Positions 1 through 9,192 are shown, counted from the first letter of the stretch. The stretch is 64,000 bases of DNA from Arthrobacter crusticola (GCF_004357995.1 NZ_SMTK01000006.1:210779-274778), one strand, 5' to 3'. Notes: generated from the letters alone by a model not told the origin. Translations and numbers: made by a program.

Positions 1-536
1 CCAGCCCTAATGTCCTGAGCCAGCGACTGAAGGAACTTGAGGCCTCGGGCCTGCTTCGGCATGTGAAGCTCGGGCCCCCGGCAAGCGTCTCGGCCTATAA
101 ACTCACCGACAGCGGGCGCCAGCTCGAACCGATCCTCCTTGAGCTCTCGCGGTGGGGCTCGAGGATTTCGCACCGGCCGGAGAAGGGCATGAGCACCGAC
201 GCTTTCATGCTGATGCTCAAGGCCCTCTACTTTCCACCCGAAGGATCCCGGTTCGACGCAAGGATCCGGATCCGGGTCAACGGGGACCAGTTCACCGTGG
301 TGGTGACCCCGCAGGCCATCGACGTCAGCCGGTCCGGCGCGGGAACCGTGGACGTGGAGGTGACCGGGGATGTCCTCGCCCTCTGGGACCTGATCTTCAG
401 CGGCGAGACCGTGCCCGAGTCGCTTGCGTCCGAACGGATCACCGTGGAGGGGGACGCCGGGCTGGCTGCGGAGTTCTTCACCCTGTTTTCCGTCGCCCCG
501 CCCGCGGTGCTCTCACCCGTGCCGGTGGGCGGCTGA
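1..536 (+). CDS. HxlR-type winged-helix regulator with C-terminal SCP2-like domain (5' end outside window)
   Basis: The reading frame is open from base 3, so the start lies upstream of the window. The visible N-terminal part (LSQRLKELEASGLLRH) is the recognition helix and start of the wing of an HxlR-family winged helix, which normally binds DNA as a dimer and responds to redox or small molecules. A C-terminal region from about residue 60 (starting at MSTDAFMLMLKALYF) resembles the SCP2 sterol-carrier fold, which could bind a hydrophobic ligand. This two-domain layout is common in actinobacteria. The target genes cannot be inferred because the upstream neighbour is missing. Confidence 0.8.
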   Translation, partial: SPNVLSQRLKELEASGLLRHVKLGPPASVSAYKLTDSGRQLEPILLELSRWGSRISHRPEKGMSTDAFMLMLKALYFPPEGSRFDARIRIRVNGDQFTVVVTPQAIDVSRSGAGTVDVEVTGDVLALWDLIFSGETVPESLASERITVEGDAGLAAEFFTLFSVAPPAVLSPVPVGG

Positions 537-690
537 CGAAGGGACCTCCCCATCGACGGGGCACTGCCCCGCACGCCGGGCCGAACCTTCAGAACCGGCG
601 GTGCGTGCCGGAAAGCCCCGGGACGGTCCCCGCGCCGATGAAACTGTCACCAAGTACACCGGATCCCGCTCCGCGAAGTAGCCTTGCCTT

Positions 691-1974
691 GTGAGTACCA
701 ATCCAACCCGCGTCTTTGTGGCCCGCCTTCTCGGCCTCGACGTTTTCGACCCCCTGGGCGACCGCCTGGGCCGGCTGCGCGACGTCGTGGTGCTCGACCG
801 CGGCGCCCTGAAGGAGCCGCAGGTTGTGGGCATCGTCATCGAGGTTCCGGGCAAGAAGCGCATCTTCGTGCCCATGACCCGGGTCACCTCGATGGACACC
901 TCGCAGATCATCTGCACGGGCCTGGTCAACCTGCGCCGCTTCGAACAGCGGGGGGCGGAACTGCTCGTGGTCGGCGAGCTGTTCGACCGGAGGGTCACCC
1001 TGCAGGACGGCTCCGGGGACGCCGTCATCGAAGACATCGCCATGGAGAAGAACCGTGCCGGGGACTGGCATGTCTCCCAGCTGTTCATTCGGCGCGGCGG
1101 GCCGAGCTCGCCCCTGCGGAGCCTGCGCAGGAGCGGCGAGCGCCTGATCATTAACTGGCTCGACGCCTACCACGGGGCCACGAACGAACCTCAGGGGGCC
1201 TCCCAGTTCGTCGCCCAGCACGAGGACCTCAAGGCTGCCGACTTCGCCGAGGCCCTCCACGAGATGAGCAACAAGCGCCGCCTAGAGGTGGCCGGCGAGC
1301 TTCAGGATGACCGGCTCGCCGACATCCTCCAGGAGCTGCCCGACGACGACCAGGTCCAGATCCTCTCATCGCTCAACCGCGAACGGGCCGCCGACATCCT
1401 CGAGGAGATGGACCCCGACGACGCCGCGGACCTGCTCAACGAGCTCCCCGAGGCCCAGAAGGAGGAACTGCTCCAGCTGATGGAGCCGGAGGACGCCGAC
1501 GACGTGCGCCGCCTGCTCGAGTACGAGGAGGACACCGCCGGTTCGCTCATGACCACGGTGCCGGTCATCCTCCCACCCGAAGCCACGGTGGCCGAGGCGC
1601 TGGCCCACGTCCGGCGCGAAGAACTCACCCCGGCGCTCGCCTCGTCGATCTTCGTGTGCCGCCCGCCCCTGGAAACCCCGACCGGGCGTTACCTGGGCGT
1701 GGTGCACATCCAGCAGCTGCTGCGTTTCCCTCCGCCCGAGCAGCTGGGCAACATCCTCGATGCGGACCTCGAACCGGTCAGCGACCAGGCCAACGTCAGC
1801 GAGGTCTCCCGCATCCTCGCGACCTACAACCTCAACTCGCTGCCGATCATCAACAAGGAGGGCCGCCTGGTGGGCGCGGTGACGGTGGACGACGTGCTCG
1901 ATCACCTGCTGCCGGACGACTGGCGGGCCCAGGACGACGCGCGGGCACTTCGTCGGGGAGGAACACATGGCTGA
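691..1974 (+). CDS. MgtE N-domain / CBS-domain protein, soluble
   Basis: 427 aa from a GTG start. Residues about 5-140 look like PRC-barrel-type beta modules. Residues 180-280 form the acidic superhelical MgtE N-domain, with repeated AADILEEMDPDDAADLL-type helices, ending in the family hallmark YEEDTAGSLMTT. Residues 285-410 are a CBS pair. There is no membrane segment, so it lacks the MgtE channel and is more likely a Mg2+ or nucleotide sensor than a transporter. It overlaps the DUF1003 gene by 8 bp and begins a three-gene run with DUF1003 and Mrp that is familiar from other actinobacteria. The cellular role is not established. Confidence 0.85.
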   Translation: MSTNPTRVFVARLLGLDVFDPLGDRLGRLRDVVVLDRGALKEPQVVGIVIEVPGKKRIFVPMTRVTSMDTSQIICTGLVNLRRFEQRGAELLVVGELFDRRVTLQDGSGDAVIEDIAMEKNRAGDWHVSQLFIRRGGPSSPLRSLRRSGERLIINWLDAYHGATNEPQGASQFVAQHEDLKAADFAEALHEMSNKRRLEVAGELQDDRLADILQELPDDDQVQILSSLNRERAADILEEMDPDDAADLLNELPEAQKEELLQLMEPEDADDVRRLLEYEEDTAGSLMTTVPVILPPEATVAEALAHVRREELTPALASSIFVCRPPLETPTGRYLGVVHIQQLLRFPPPEQLGNILDADLEPVSDQANVSEVSRILATYNLNSLPIINKEGRLVGAVTVDDVLDHLLPDDWRAQDDARALRRGGTHG

Positions 1975-2566
1975 AAGAATCCGCTCGACCTCGACCGGTC
2001 TTGACACCCCAAGGGAGAGCCGCAAACGGGTGTTCCCGCGGCTGCGCCCCAACCCGGACCGTTTCGGCAGCGCCACCGAGAACTTCGCCCGTTTCATGGG
2101 AACGCCCCAGTTCCTCTTCTATATGACGGTATTCTGTGTGCTCTGGCTGGTCTGGAACACCTGGGGACCCGAGAACGCACGGTGGGACAGCGCGGCGCTG
2201 GGCTTCACCGCCCTGACGCTGATGCTGTCCCTTCAGGCCTCCTACGCTGCTCCCCTGCTGCTGCTGGCGCAGAACCGGCAGGACGACCGCGACCGGGTGT
2301 CGCTGCGCGAGGACCGGCACCGGGCTGAACGGAACCTGTCCGACACCGAATACCTGACCCGTGAGATCGCCGAGTTGCGTATCGCCATCCGCGAGGTCGC
2401 CACCCGCGACTATGTGCGCTCGGAGCTCCGCTCGGCGCTCGAGGAACTGTTGGAGGCGGCTGATGGTCAGGAGCTGACCCTTTCGAAGAAACCGCGGAGG
2501 AAACCGTCGGATAACACCATGAGCCTGCCCCGGGTCGCTCCGCCGGTCAGAAGCGACAGCCAGTGA
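1967..2566 (+). CDS. DUF1003 family membrane protein
   Basis: 199 aa. Two closely spaced hydrophobic segments (about residues 45-63, containing FYMTVFCVLWLVWNTW, and about 75-100) are followed by an LLAQNRQDDRDR motif and a charged, probably coiled-coil tail, as is usual for DUF1003 proteins. The start overlaps the MgtE-N gene by 8 bp, and the stop overlaps the GTG of mrp (GTGA), so translation is probably coupled. The function of the family is unknown. Its constant pairing with an MgtE-N/CBS protein hints at a membrane partner for that sensor, which is inference. Confidence 0.85.
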   Translation: MAERIRSTSTGLDTPRESRKRVFPRLRPNPDRFGSATENFARFMGTPQFLFYMTVFCVLWLVWNTWGPENARWDSAALGFTALTLMLSLQASYAAPLLLLAQNRQDDRDRVSLREDRHRAERNLSDTEYLTREIAELRIAIREVATRDYVRSELRSALEELLEAADGQELTLSKKPRRKPSDNTMSLPRVAPPVRSDSQ

Positions 2567-3684
2567 TCTCTGAGGCAGCCGTGCTCACGGCGCTCGGTTC
2601 GGTCCTCGACCCCGAACTCCGCCGGCCCATCACCGACCTCGGGATGGTCGAGGGCGTCCAGGCCTCCGGCGACGGCAGCGTGACCGTTCGGGTCCTGCTG
2701 ACAATCGCCGGGTGCCCCCTATCCACCACCATCACCTCGGACGTCGAGGCGGCCCTGGCAGGCCTGTCCGGCGTCGAGCGCGTGCGCGTGGAACTGGGCG
2801 TGATGAACCAGGACCAGCGCGATGAGCTGAAGGCGAAGCTCCGCGGTCCGGGCGGCGCCCGGGGCATCCCCTTCAATGAGGAAGGGTCCCTGACCCGGGT
2901 CTACGCCGTCGCCAGCGGCAAGGGCGGGGTCGGTAAGTCGACCGTCACCGTCAACCTCGCGGCCGCCATGGCCGCGCAGGGGCTGCGGGTGGGCATCATC
3001 GATGCCGACGTCTACGGATTCTCGGTGCCCGCGTTGATGGGAATCACCCAGCAGCCGACGAAGGTCGATGAAATGATCCTGCCGCCGGTGGCCCACGGGG
3101 TGAAGGTGATTTCGATCGGCATGTTCGTCAGCGGCAACCAGCCGGTGGCCTGGCGCGGACCGATGCTTCACCGGGCCCTTGAGCAGTTCCTGACGGACGT
3201 CTACTTCGGCGACCTCGACGCGCTCTTCCTCGACCTGCCCCCGGGCACCGGGGACATCGCCATCTCGGTGGCCCAGCTGCTGCCGCGCTCCGAACTGCTC
3301 GTGGTCACCACCCCGCAGAGTGCCGCGGCGGATGTGGCGGAACGGGCCGGGGCGATGGCCGCGCAGACAGGCCAGAAGGTGGCCGGGGTGATCGAGAACA
3401 TGTCCTGGCTCGAACTGCCCGACGGCGGGCGGCTTGAGCTGTTCGGCGCCGGAGGCGGCGCCACCCTCGCCTCCCGGCTCACCGACACCCTTGGCACCGA
3501 CATCGGACTGCTGGGCTCGGTGCCCGTCGAGGTCGCCCTGCGGGAGGGTGGCGACGCCGGCCTCCCCATCGTCCTGTCCGGGGAGGACTCCCCGGCGGCC
3601 CTGGAACTGAGGAAGGTCGCGGATGGACTCGCGCACCGCCCGCGGGGGCTCTCGGGGACCAAGCTGACGCTCTCGCCGCGCTGA
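2563..3684 (+). CDS. mrp: Mrp/ApbC/NBP35-family P-loop ATPase, iron-sulfur cluster carrier
   Basis: 373 aa from a GTG overlapping the previous stop. Residues 1-80 form a MIP18/FeS-assembly-P domain with a conserved Cys in the IAGCPLSTT segment. The deviant Walker A GKGGVGKST lies at about 119-127, followed by DADVYGFS and DLPPGTGD switch motifs. The family moves or inserts Fe-S clusters. The CPxC pair that many Mrp proteins carry after the VIENMS motif is absent here (it reads VIENMSWLELPDGG), which I recall as usual in actinobacterial members. Cluster binding must then rely on other cysteines, or the protein acts as an ATPase adaptor. Confidence 0.9.
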   Translation: MISEAAVLTALGSVLDPELRRPITDLGMVEGVQASGDGSVTVRVLLTIAGCPLSTTITSDVEAALAGLSGVERVRVELGVMNQDQRDELKAKLRGPGGARGIPFNEEGSLTRVYAVASGKGGVGKSTVTVNLAAAMAAQGLRVGIIDADVYGFSVPALMGITQQPTKVDEMILPPVAHGVKVISIGMFVSGNQPVAWRGPMLHRALEQFLTDVYFGDLDALFLDLPPGTGDIAISVAQLLPRSELLVVTTPQSAAADVAERAGAMAAQTGQKVAGVIENMSWLELPDGGRLELFGAGGGATLASRLTDTLGTDIGLLGSVPVEVALREGGDAGLPIVLSGEDSPAALELRKVADGLAHRPRGLSGTKLTLSPR

Positions 3685-3760
3685 GCCTGGTCCGTTTCAC
3701 CCGTTCGACGGCGGGTCCGGTCAAAGCCGTCTCGGTCGGGGTCGCCTCGGCCTGGATTGC

Positions 3761-4144
3761 CTAGGTCGCCTCGGCGTCATAGGGGGCCGACTGCCCGGCG
3801 GACAGCCTGACGGTCTGGGGCGCACTGCGGATTCCGGCAGGGGGGACGGGGGCGGGAGCGCCGCTGCTGACGGGCTTGAGGACGTCGTCGAAATCCTCGA
3901 GGAGCGCTTCGCGGATGATCCGCCGGGGGTCGTACTGACGGGGATCGAGTTTGCGCCAGTCAACCTCATCCAGCTCGGGGCCCACTTCCTCCCGCAGCTG
4001 CTCACGGGCGCCGGTGGCCATCCTCCGGAGTCCCTTGACGAGCCGGGCGAGCTGGGAGGCGTACTCGGGGAGGCGCTCCGGGCCGAGGATCACAACGGCA
4101 AGCAGCGCCAGGACGACAAACTCGAGACCGTTGATTCCCAACAC
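3761..4144 (-). CDS. tatB: Sec-independent (Tat) translocase subunit TatB
   Basis: 127 aa from a GTG start. One N-terminal transmembrane helix (FVVLALLAVVILGPERLPEYA) with the GPE/RLP hinge is followed by an amphipathic helix and a charged helical C-terminus. This is the layout of TatB, which with TatC forms the receptor for twin-arginine signal peptides at the plasma membrane. It lies 55 bp downstream of sigE on the same strand. The sigE-tatB link is widely conserved in actinobacteria. Here no anti-sigma or htrA gene lies between the two. Confidence 0.9.
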   Translation of the reverse strand: MLGINGLEFVVLALLAVVILGPERLPEYASQLARLVKGLRRMATGAREQLREEVGPELDEVDWRKLDPRQYDPRRIIREALLEDFDDVLKPVSSGAPAPVPPAGIRSAPQTVRLSAGQSAPYDAEAT

Positions 4145-4199
4145 GAGAAAAGACTACCTTCCTGGGCAGCACCCGGACCATTTGGTCCGCCGCACGGGC

Positions 4200-4823
4200 C
4201 TAGCCGACGCCGGCGATGCGCGGGATCGACAGGGCCGGCCTGCGCGGAGCCCGGTGGGCCAGCTTCTCCCGGAGCATGGTGCGCCCGCGGTGGATGCGCG
4301 AGCGCACGGTTCCCAGCTTGACCCCGAGCACCGCAGCCACCTCGTCGTAGGCCAGCCCCTCAAGGTCGCAGAGCACGACGGCGGCCCGGAAGTCCGGGGG
4401 CAGTTCCTCAAGTGCGGACTGGACGTCGATGTCGAGGTTGTTGAACTCGTAGCTGCGTTCGGGTCCGGGATGGCCGCTGGGGAGCCGGCTTTCGGCTTCC
4501 TCGGTGAGCCCGTCGAACCGGATGCGGGTCTTGCGCCGCGCCTGGTCGAGGAAGAGGTTCGTGGTGATGCGGTGCAGCCAGCCGTCCAGGGTTCCGGGCT
4601 TGAAGTTCGCCAGCGATCGGAAGACCCGGACAAACACTTCCTGCGTGAGGTCCTCGGCGTCGTACTTGTTGCCGGTGAGGCGGTAGGCGAGCCGGTACAC
4701 CTTGGGTGAGTAGTTGGTGACGACTTCCTCCCAGGACGGCGCAACCCACTCACTGTCGCCCGTGCCGGTTTCAGCCGGCGGGATCGCCGGCCCTGCGGCC
4801 GTTGCCGCCCGTACTGTAGACAT
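4200..4823 (-). CDS. sigE: ECF RNA polymerase sigma factor, SigE type
   Basis: 207 aa. I chose the ATG at 4823 because GAGGAAAC precedes it; the open frame extends further upstream but without family-like sequence. Region 2 (about residues 35-102) includes [15 protein letters not shown]. Region 4 (about 135-188) has the helix-turn-helix [25 protein letters not shown]. SigE-type factors direct the envelope-stress response. The gene faces an O-methyltransferase and is followed by tatB, matching the sigE neighbourhood known from mycobacteria except that no rseA-type anti-sigma gene is adjacent. Confidence 0.9.
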   Translation of the reverse strand: MSTVRAATAAGPAIPPAETGTGDSEWVAPSWEEVVTNYSPKVYRLAYRLTGNKYDAEDLTQEVFVRVFRSLANFKPGTLDGWLHRITTNLFLDQARRKTRIRFDGLTEEAESRLPSGHPGPERSYEFNNLDIDVQSALEELPPDFRAAVVLCDLEGLAYDEVAAVLGVKLGTVRSRIHRGRTMLREKLAHRAPRRPALSIPRIAGVG

Positions 4824-5075
4824 CAGTTTCCTCTTCCCGCCGTCGATCTGTTCCCGCTCCGGGCTGCTGCGAGATGAAGATGCAGCCAGAAGGAGTTCGA
4901 CGCCGTACGTGCGTTGGATGTCCCGGAAAGAAAATACTTTCGCATCAAGCTGGGAGCACGCTGATAAAAGCAGGTGCGTTGGATGGACGCCGGTGCGCGC
5001 CCTGCGGGGCATTAACAGTAGGGTTGAAGCGGGGTGGGGGCCCGAACCAGAGAATCACCGACAGAACGGACACCG

Positions 5076-5714
5076 ATGGCCGCGGATAAGCAGAGCAGCT
5101 GGTCCTACACCGAAGGGCTTCCCGAGGAGGACGACGTCCTCCTGCGTGCCCGGGACCGATCCCACGAGCTCGGAGTGACCCCCGTGTCGCCCGGTGTGGG
5201 AGCAGCGCTGACGGTGCTTGCCGCGGGGTCCAAGGCACAGACGGCCGTGGAGGTCGGTGCGGGCGCCGGGGTCTCGGGCGTGTGCCTGCTGCGCGGGCTT
5301 GGCCGCAGCGCGGTGCTCACCACCATCGACTCCGACGTTGATCATCTGCGCACCGCCCGTGAGGCCTACGCGGAGGCGGGAATCCCCGCCAACCGCACAC
5401 GCACCATCTCGGGGCGCGCCGCCGATGTGCTCCCCCGGCTGACCGACGCCGCCTACGACCTTGTGTTCATCGACGCCGACAAGCCGAATCTGCCCCTCTA
5501 CGTTGACCAGGCCATCCGGCTGCTGAAGCCCGGCGGAATGCTCATCGTCAATGACGCCCTCGACGCCGACCGTGTGGCCGAACCGGCGGTACGGGAAGCT
5601 TCGACCAATACGCTGCGCCAGGTCGGCAGGACCGTGCGGGAGCACGAGAAGCTCCTGTCGGCGCTGCTGCCGACGGGCTCGGGGCTGCTGCTCGCCGTGA
5701 AACGCCAGGCCTGA
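5076..5714 (+). CDS. SAM-dependent O-methyltransferase, catechol-OMT type
   Basis: 212 aa starting at ATG 5076 (MAADKQSS). It has the SAM-binding motif VEVGAGAGVSG, an acidic residue after strand 2 (TTIDSD) and the metal/substrate motif FIDADKPNL, all typical of family 3 O-methyltransferases that use a divalent cation. It is divergent from sigE with about 250 bp between the starts, the same arrangement as the methyltransferase next to mycobacterial sigE. The substrate is unknown. A hairpin with arms GGCTCG/CGAGCC follows the stop at about 5730-5755 and may terminate it. Confidence 0.88.
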   Translation: MAADKQSSWSYTEGLPEEDDVLLRARDRSHELGVTPVSPGVGAALTVLAAGSKAQTAVEVGAGAGVSGVCLLRGLGRSAVLTTIDSDVDHLRTAREAYAEAGIPANRTRTISGRAADVLPRLTDAAYDLVFIDADKPNLPLYVDQAIRLLKPGGMLIVNDALDADRVAEPAVREASTNTLRQVGRTVREHEKLLSALLPTGSGLLLAVKRQA

Positions 5715-5800
5715 CGCGGCTGAACGCCCGGCTCGAGACTTTTGAAAGCCGAGCCTGACGCGACGGGACGCCCGGCCTGACGTGACGCGGCGCGGCGGGC

Positions 5801-5968
5801 TCAGCCGGTGACGGTGAGCAGGCAGTCCTTAAGCTTTCCGGCTTCCTCCGCATTGAGCTCGACAACGAGCCGTCCCCCACCGTCGATCGGGACCCGCATG
5901 ATGAGGCTGCGCCCCTCCTTGGTGACTTCCATCGGTCCGTCGCCGGTTCGCGGTTTCATGGCAGCCAT
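5801..5968 (-). CDS. DUF3117 family small protein
   Basis: 55 aa. The whole protein matches the DUF3117 pattern: MAAMKPRTGDGPMEVTKEG, then VPIDGGGRLVVELNAEEA and a short helical end. I start at ATG 5968 because an AAGGGA ribosome site sits 8 bases upstream and family members begin with MAAMKPRTGDG; a TTG 18 bases further up is less likely. It is a near-universal actinobacterial protein of unknown function, usually located, as here, near tag. Confidence 0.92.
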   Translation of the reverse strand: MAAMKPRTGDGPMEVTKEGRSLIMRVPIDGGGRLVVELNAEEAGKLKDCLLTVTG

Positions 5969-6145
5969 AAGGAGTGTCCCTTTCAACAGTGCGCTGCCGG
6001 ATGAGGGCCGCGCGTCGGTAAGCGGTGTGCGCGGAACGCACCCCCTAAGAGAGAAGCGCGCCGATACACGTCATCACCAAACATTATCCAGCACAATCGC
6101 GCGCAGGGACTAATTCAGTGCGGTGCGGATCACAGTGTCGCGCTC

Positions 6146-7366
6146 TCAGGGGGGAAAGTCGCTGCTGCCCCCGGAGGGGTTCCACATCCACAGCAGGGCG
6201 ATCCAGACGGCCTGCAGCAGCACCGACACCCCCAGGATGGCGCACCGCGCCGGCGTGGATCGAACCACGAAGACGGCGGCCAGCGCGAGGGGGAACAGCG
6301 GCAGCAGGATGCGGTAGGTGCTGGTCTGCGGGTTCCAGAACGCGGCCAGGTACAGCAGGTAGGAGGCGCACCACCAGACGGGCACCCGTCCGAGGCTCCG
6401 CACCGGCTCCAGCCGCAGGAGCAGGACGCACCCGGCCGCGGCGGCCAGAACCGCCACCGGCCCACCGACGGGCCCGAGCAGGTTCATTCCGGCCTGCAGC
6501 CAGGGCAGGAAGGGTGCCAGATGGGATCCGCGCCAGGCAGTTTCGGTCTGGAGGTAGGCGTCGTACTGGCCGGTCACGGCCCACGCGGTGGCGGGCCAGG
6601 CGAGGGCGGCCGCCGCCGCGGCGAGGGTGAGCACCGCAAGCCGCTGCAGGGCGGAGTCCGAGGCGCCGTCCCGGGGCGGGCCCGACCGCTCCCGCCAGGC
6701 ACCGAGCGCCTTCCGCACGAACAGGGCGAAGACGAGCACCGCGAAGGGAACCCCGGCCGGCCGGGCGAAGCCCATCAGCAGGACCACCGGGACAGCACCA
6801 AGGTAGCGTCCTGTCGCGACAAGGTGGAGCGCCAGGGCCAGCATGAGCAGGTGGAGCGACTCGGCGTACGGGATCTGGAGGATGGGCGAGACCGGCAGCA
6901 CCGCCACGAACGCCACACCCCACAGCGCCTCGCGCGGAGCGGCGGCGAGGAGGAACAGCCGGTAGAGCACCAGTGCGGCGGCGAACCCGCAGACGGTGGC
7001 GACGGCCGGGGCGAGAACGTTCCAGCCGACTCCGGTCAGGAGGTGAAGGGCCCGGACCAGGCCCGGGAAGAGCGGATAGAAGGCCCACTGGTTCTGCAGG
7101 ACCGTTCCGTCCTCAGCACGCGGCAGCACCTCGGGGTACCCCTCGTCGTAGATCCGCCGGTACCAGCCGCTGTCCCAGAATTCGAGGAAGGACAGGTAAT
7201 CGGGGGAAGACGGAGCCCACGGATTGGCCCCTTGGCGGGAGGCCGCGGCCAGGAGCAGGGCCGTCGAGACGGCACGGGCCGCCGCGAAGACGAGCAGCAC
7301 CTGCAGCGGCCAGGGCCACCGGAGCAGTGCCCCGCGCGTGCCTCCCTGCAGTCCCGGGCGCGTCAC
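6146..7366 (-). CDS. Polytopic membrane glycosyltransferase, PIG-V / GT-C mannosyltransferase-like
   Basis: 406 aa with roughly ten hydrophobic segments. The first extracytoplasmic loop carries FWDSGWYRRIYDEGYP, the acidic GT-C motif expected to bind a polyprenyl-phosphate sugar, followed by NQWAFYPLFPGL, typical of PIG-V-like enzymes. It probably adds mannose or a related sugar to a lipid or protein at the outer face of the membrane (inference). The start overlaps the tag stop by 4 bp, so the two are co-translated with the DivIVA-like and LOG genes upstream. Confidence 0.82.
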   Translation of the reverse strand: MTRPGLQGGTRGALLRWPWPLQVLLVFAAARAVSTALLLAAASRQGANPWAPSSPDYLSFLEFWDSGWYRRIYDEGYPEVLPRAEDGTVLQNQWAFYPLFPGLVRALHLLTGVGWNVLAPAVATVCGFAAALVLYRLFLLAAAPREALWGVAFVAVLPVSPILQIPYAESLHLLMLALALHLVATGRYLGAVPVVLLMGFARPAGVPFAVLVFALFVRKALGAWRERSGPPRDGASDSALQRLAVLTLAAAAAALAWPATAWAVTGQYDAYLQTETAWRGSHLAPFLPWLQAGMNLLGPVGGPVAVLAAAAGCVLLLRLEPVRSLGRVPVWWCASYLLYLAAFWNPQTSTYRILLPLFPLALAAVFVVRSTPARCAILGVSVLLQAVWIALLWMWNPSGGSSDFPP

Positions 7367-7980
7367 GGCACCGGTGCCGCCGCACCGTCCGGCCCACCGG
7401 CGGCGGTCTCCGCCCGCACCCAGCAGGAGGCGAGATGGTCGTTCACATAGCCGGTGGCCTGCATCATGGCGTAGGCCGTGGTGGGCCCGACGAACCGGAA
7501 CCCGTGGCCGCGGAGGGCCTTCGCGAGCGCCGTCGACTCGGCGGTGACGGCGGGAACGTCCTGCAGCTCCACCGGCGCCGGGCGCGGGGCCGGCCGGTGG
7601 GCTTCGAGCAGTCCGGCGAGGCTCACCCCCGGGGGCAGGGCCGCCAGCGCCCGGGCGTTGGCAATGGTGGCCAGGATCTTGGCCCGGTTGCGCACGATCC
7701 GGGCGTCGGCGAGCAGCCGGGCGATGTCCTCCTCGGTGAAGGCCGCGACACGGGACGGCTCGAAGCCGGCGAAGGCCTCACGGAAGGCGGGACGCTTGCG
7801 CAGGATGGTGATCCAGCTGAGCCCGGACTGGAACGCCTCGAGGCTGAGGCGTTCGAACAGGGCGCCCTCCCCGTGGACGGGCCGGCCCCACTCCTCGTCG
7901 TGGTAGCGCTCGTACTCGGCGCTGGAGACCGACCACCCGCAACGCAGTTTGCCGTCGGACCCCGCGGCGGCCGGCGTCAC
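7363..7980 (-). CDS. tag: DNA-3-methyladenine glycosylase I
   Basis: 205 aa. It removes 3-methyladenine from alkylated DNA in base-excision repair. Diagnostic motifs are RCGW near the start, YHDEEWGRP, SLEAFQSGLSWITILRKR, and the C-terminal zinc ligands in GYVNDHLASC (His and Cys). The GPTTAYAMMQATG segment precedes the last motif. Length and motif order match the Tag family. It overlaps the DivIVA-like gene upstream and the mannosyltransferase downstream by 4 bp each. Confidence 0.93.
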   Translation of the reverse strand: MTPAAAGSDGKLRCGWSVSSAEYERYHDEEWGRPVHGEGALFERLSLEAFQSGLSWITILRKRPAFREAFAGFEPSRVAAFTEEDIARLLADARIVRNRAKILATIANARALAALPPGVSLAGLLEAHRPAPRPAPVELQDVPAVTAESTALAKALRGHGFRFVGPTTAYAMMQATGYVNDHLASCWVRAETAAGGPDGAAAPVP

Positions 7981-8330
7981 GGCTGTGCTCCGCCGCGACC
8001 GCCGGGACCTTGGGCGCTCCGGCGCAGCGCCTCGATCTGGGCATCCCGCGCCGCGAGCGCCCCGGCGAGGGAGTTCAGGACCTCATGCACCTGGTCGGTG
8101 CGGTAGCCCCGCAGGGCCCGCCCGAACCGGATCGCGGTGACGTCCTCGGCGGCCGGAGGGTCCGGCAGCAGGATCGGCGGCAGCGCGGGGAGCTGCCCGG
8201 CAAGGCCCGGAAGCACCCAGGCGGGGCGGGCGGACCGGCGCAGCGCGGTGCGCGGCTGCGGAAGCCGCCAGGCCGCGGCGGCGGTGCCGGCCAGCAGGGC
8301 CACCGCGACGAGAACGAGGAAGAGAGTCAC
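7977..8330 (-). CDS. Small DivIVA-domain membrane protein
   Basis: Start set at GTG 8330 (117 codons), giving a hydrophobic N-terminal anchor (LFLVLVAVALLAGTAAAAW), a proline-rich linker and the DivIVA-like motif IRFGRALRGYRTDQVHEVL followed by a short coiled coil. DivIVA modules of this kind localise to the membrane or cell pole in actinobacteria. A start further upstream would add an Arg-rich stretch unlike the family. It sits between the LOG-family gene and tag in one operon. Confidence 0.78.
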   Translation of the reverse strand: MTLFLVLVAVALLAGTAAAAWRLPQPRTALRRSARPAWVLPGLAGQLPALPPILLPDPPAAEDVTAIRFGRALRGYRTDQVHEVLNSLAGALAARDAQIEALRRSAQGPGGRGGAQP

Positions 8331-8382
8331 AGTGCCATCGTGCCAGAAAGCCCTCCGGCACCGGCAGCGGTTCCGGGCGGCC

Positions 8383-9192
8383 CTACGGCGCGGTGTGTGT
8401 CTTGGTGTCGGCAATGACGAAATTGACGGCTTCCTCGGCGGTGTCGACGAGGTGCACCAGGCCCAGATCCGCTTCGGCGATCATGCCCTCGGCGAGCAGG
8501 GTGTTCTTCACCCAGTCCCACAGCGGGGTCCAGTAGTCGATACCGATCAGCACAATTGGGAACGAGGTGACCTTGCGGGTCTGCACGAGGGTCATGGCTT
8601 CGAAGAGCTCGTCGAGGGTGCCGAAACCGCCGGGCAGCACCACGAAGCCCCGCGCGTACTTCACGAACATGGTCTTGCGGGCGAAGAAGTACCGGAAGTT
8701 GATGCCGAGGTCGACCCACTCGTTCATTCCCTGTTCGAAGGGAAGCTCGATGCCCAGCCCCACCGACATGCCGCCGGCCTCGCAGGCGCCCTTATTGGCG
8801 GCCTCCATGGCACCCGGACCGCCACCGGTGATCACGGCGTAGCCGGCACCGACGAGCCGCCGGCCTACCTCCTCGCCCACGGCGTAGAAGCGAGAGCCCC
8901 GCGGTGTCCGCGCCGACCCGAAGACGCTGATGGCGGGGCCGAGTTCGGAGAGGGTACCGAAGCCTTCGACGAATTCGCTCTGGATCCGCAGCACCCGCCA
9001 CGGATCCGTTTTGGTGAACATCGGTTCTTCGTCGGCGTCCAGGAGGAAGCTGTCGGACTGCGGCTCGGCCGCCTGCCCCCGGCGCAGCTCGACCGAGCCG
9101 CGGCGTCGGGGCTCTCCCCCGTTGGCTCTTGAAGGCACCGGGCGGGAGGGGGTGCTGGCGTCGGAATCGGAGTCGCGGTTCAGGTGAGGCAT
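8383..9192 (-). CDS. LOG-family (TIGR00730) Rossmann protein, probable nucleoside-monophosphate phosphoribohydrolase
   Basis: 269 aa. It contains ITGGGPGAMEAANKGACEAGG and the signature PGGFGTLDELFEAMTLVQTRK. In LOG proteins these form the active site that cleaves cytokinin riboside or other nucleoside 5'-monophosphates to base and ribose 5-phosphate. The first 60 residues are a polar, probably disordered extension. An AGGAG lies unusually close to the ATG. It is the first gene of the LOG-DivIVA-tag-mannosyltransferase operon. The true substrate is uncertain, as many bacterial members were once misnamed lysine decarboxylases. Confidence 0.88.
   Translation of the reverse strand: MPHLNRDSDSDASTPSRPVPSRANGGEPRRRGSVELRRGQAAEPQSDSFLLDADEEPMFTKTDPWRVLRIQSEFVEGFGTLSELGPAISVFGSARTPRGSRFYAVGEEVGRRLVGAGYAVITGGGPGAMEAANKGACEAGGMSVGLGIELPFEQGMNEWVDLGINFRYFFARKTMFVKYARGFVVLPGGFGTLDELFEAMTLVQTRKVTSFPIVLIGIDYWTPLWDWVKNTLLAEGMIAEADLGLVHLVDTAEEAVNFVIADTKTHTAP

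Noticed and set aside
4824..5012. N-terminal extension of SigE
   Set aside because: The added residues do not resemble sigma factors, and the ATG at 4823 has a proper ribosome site.
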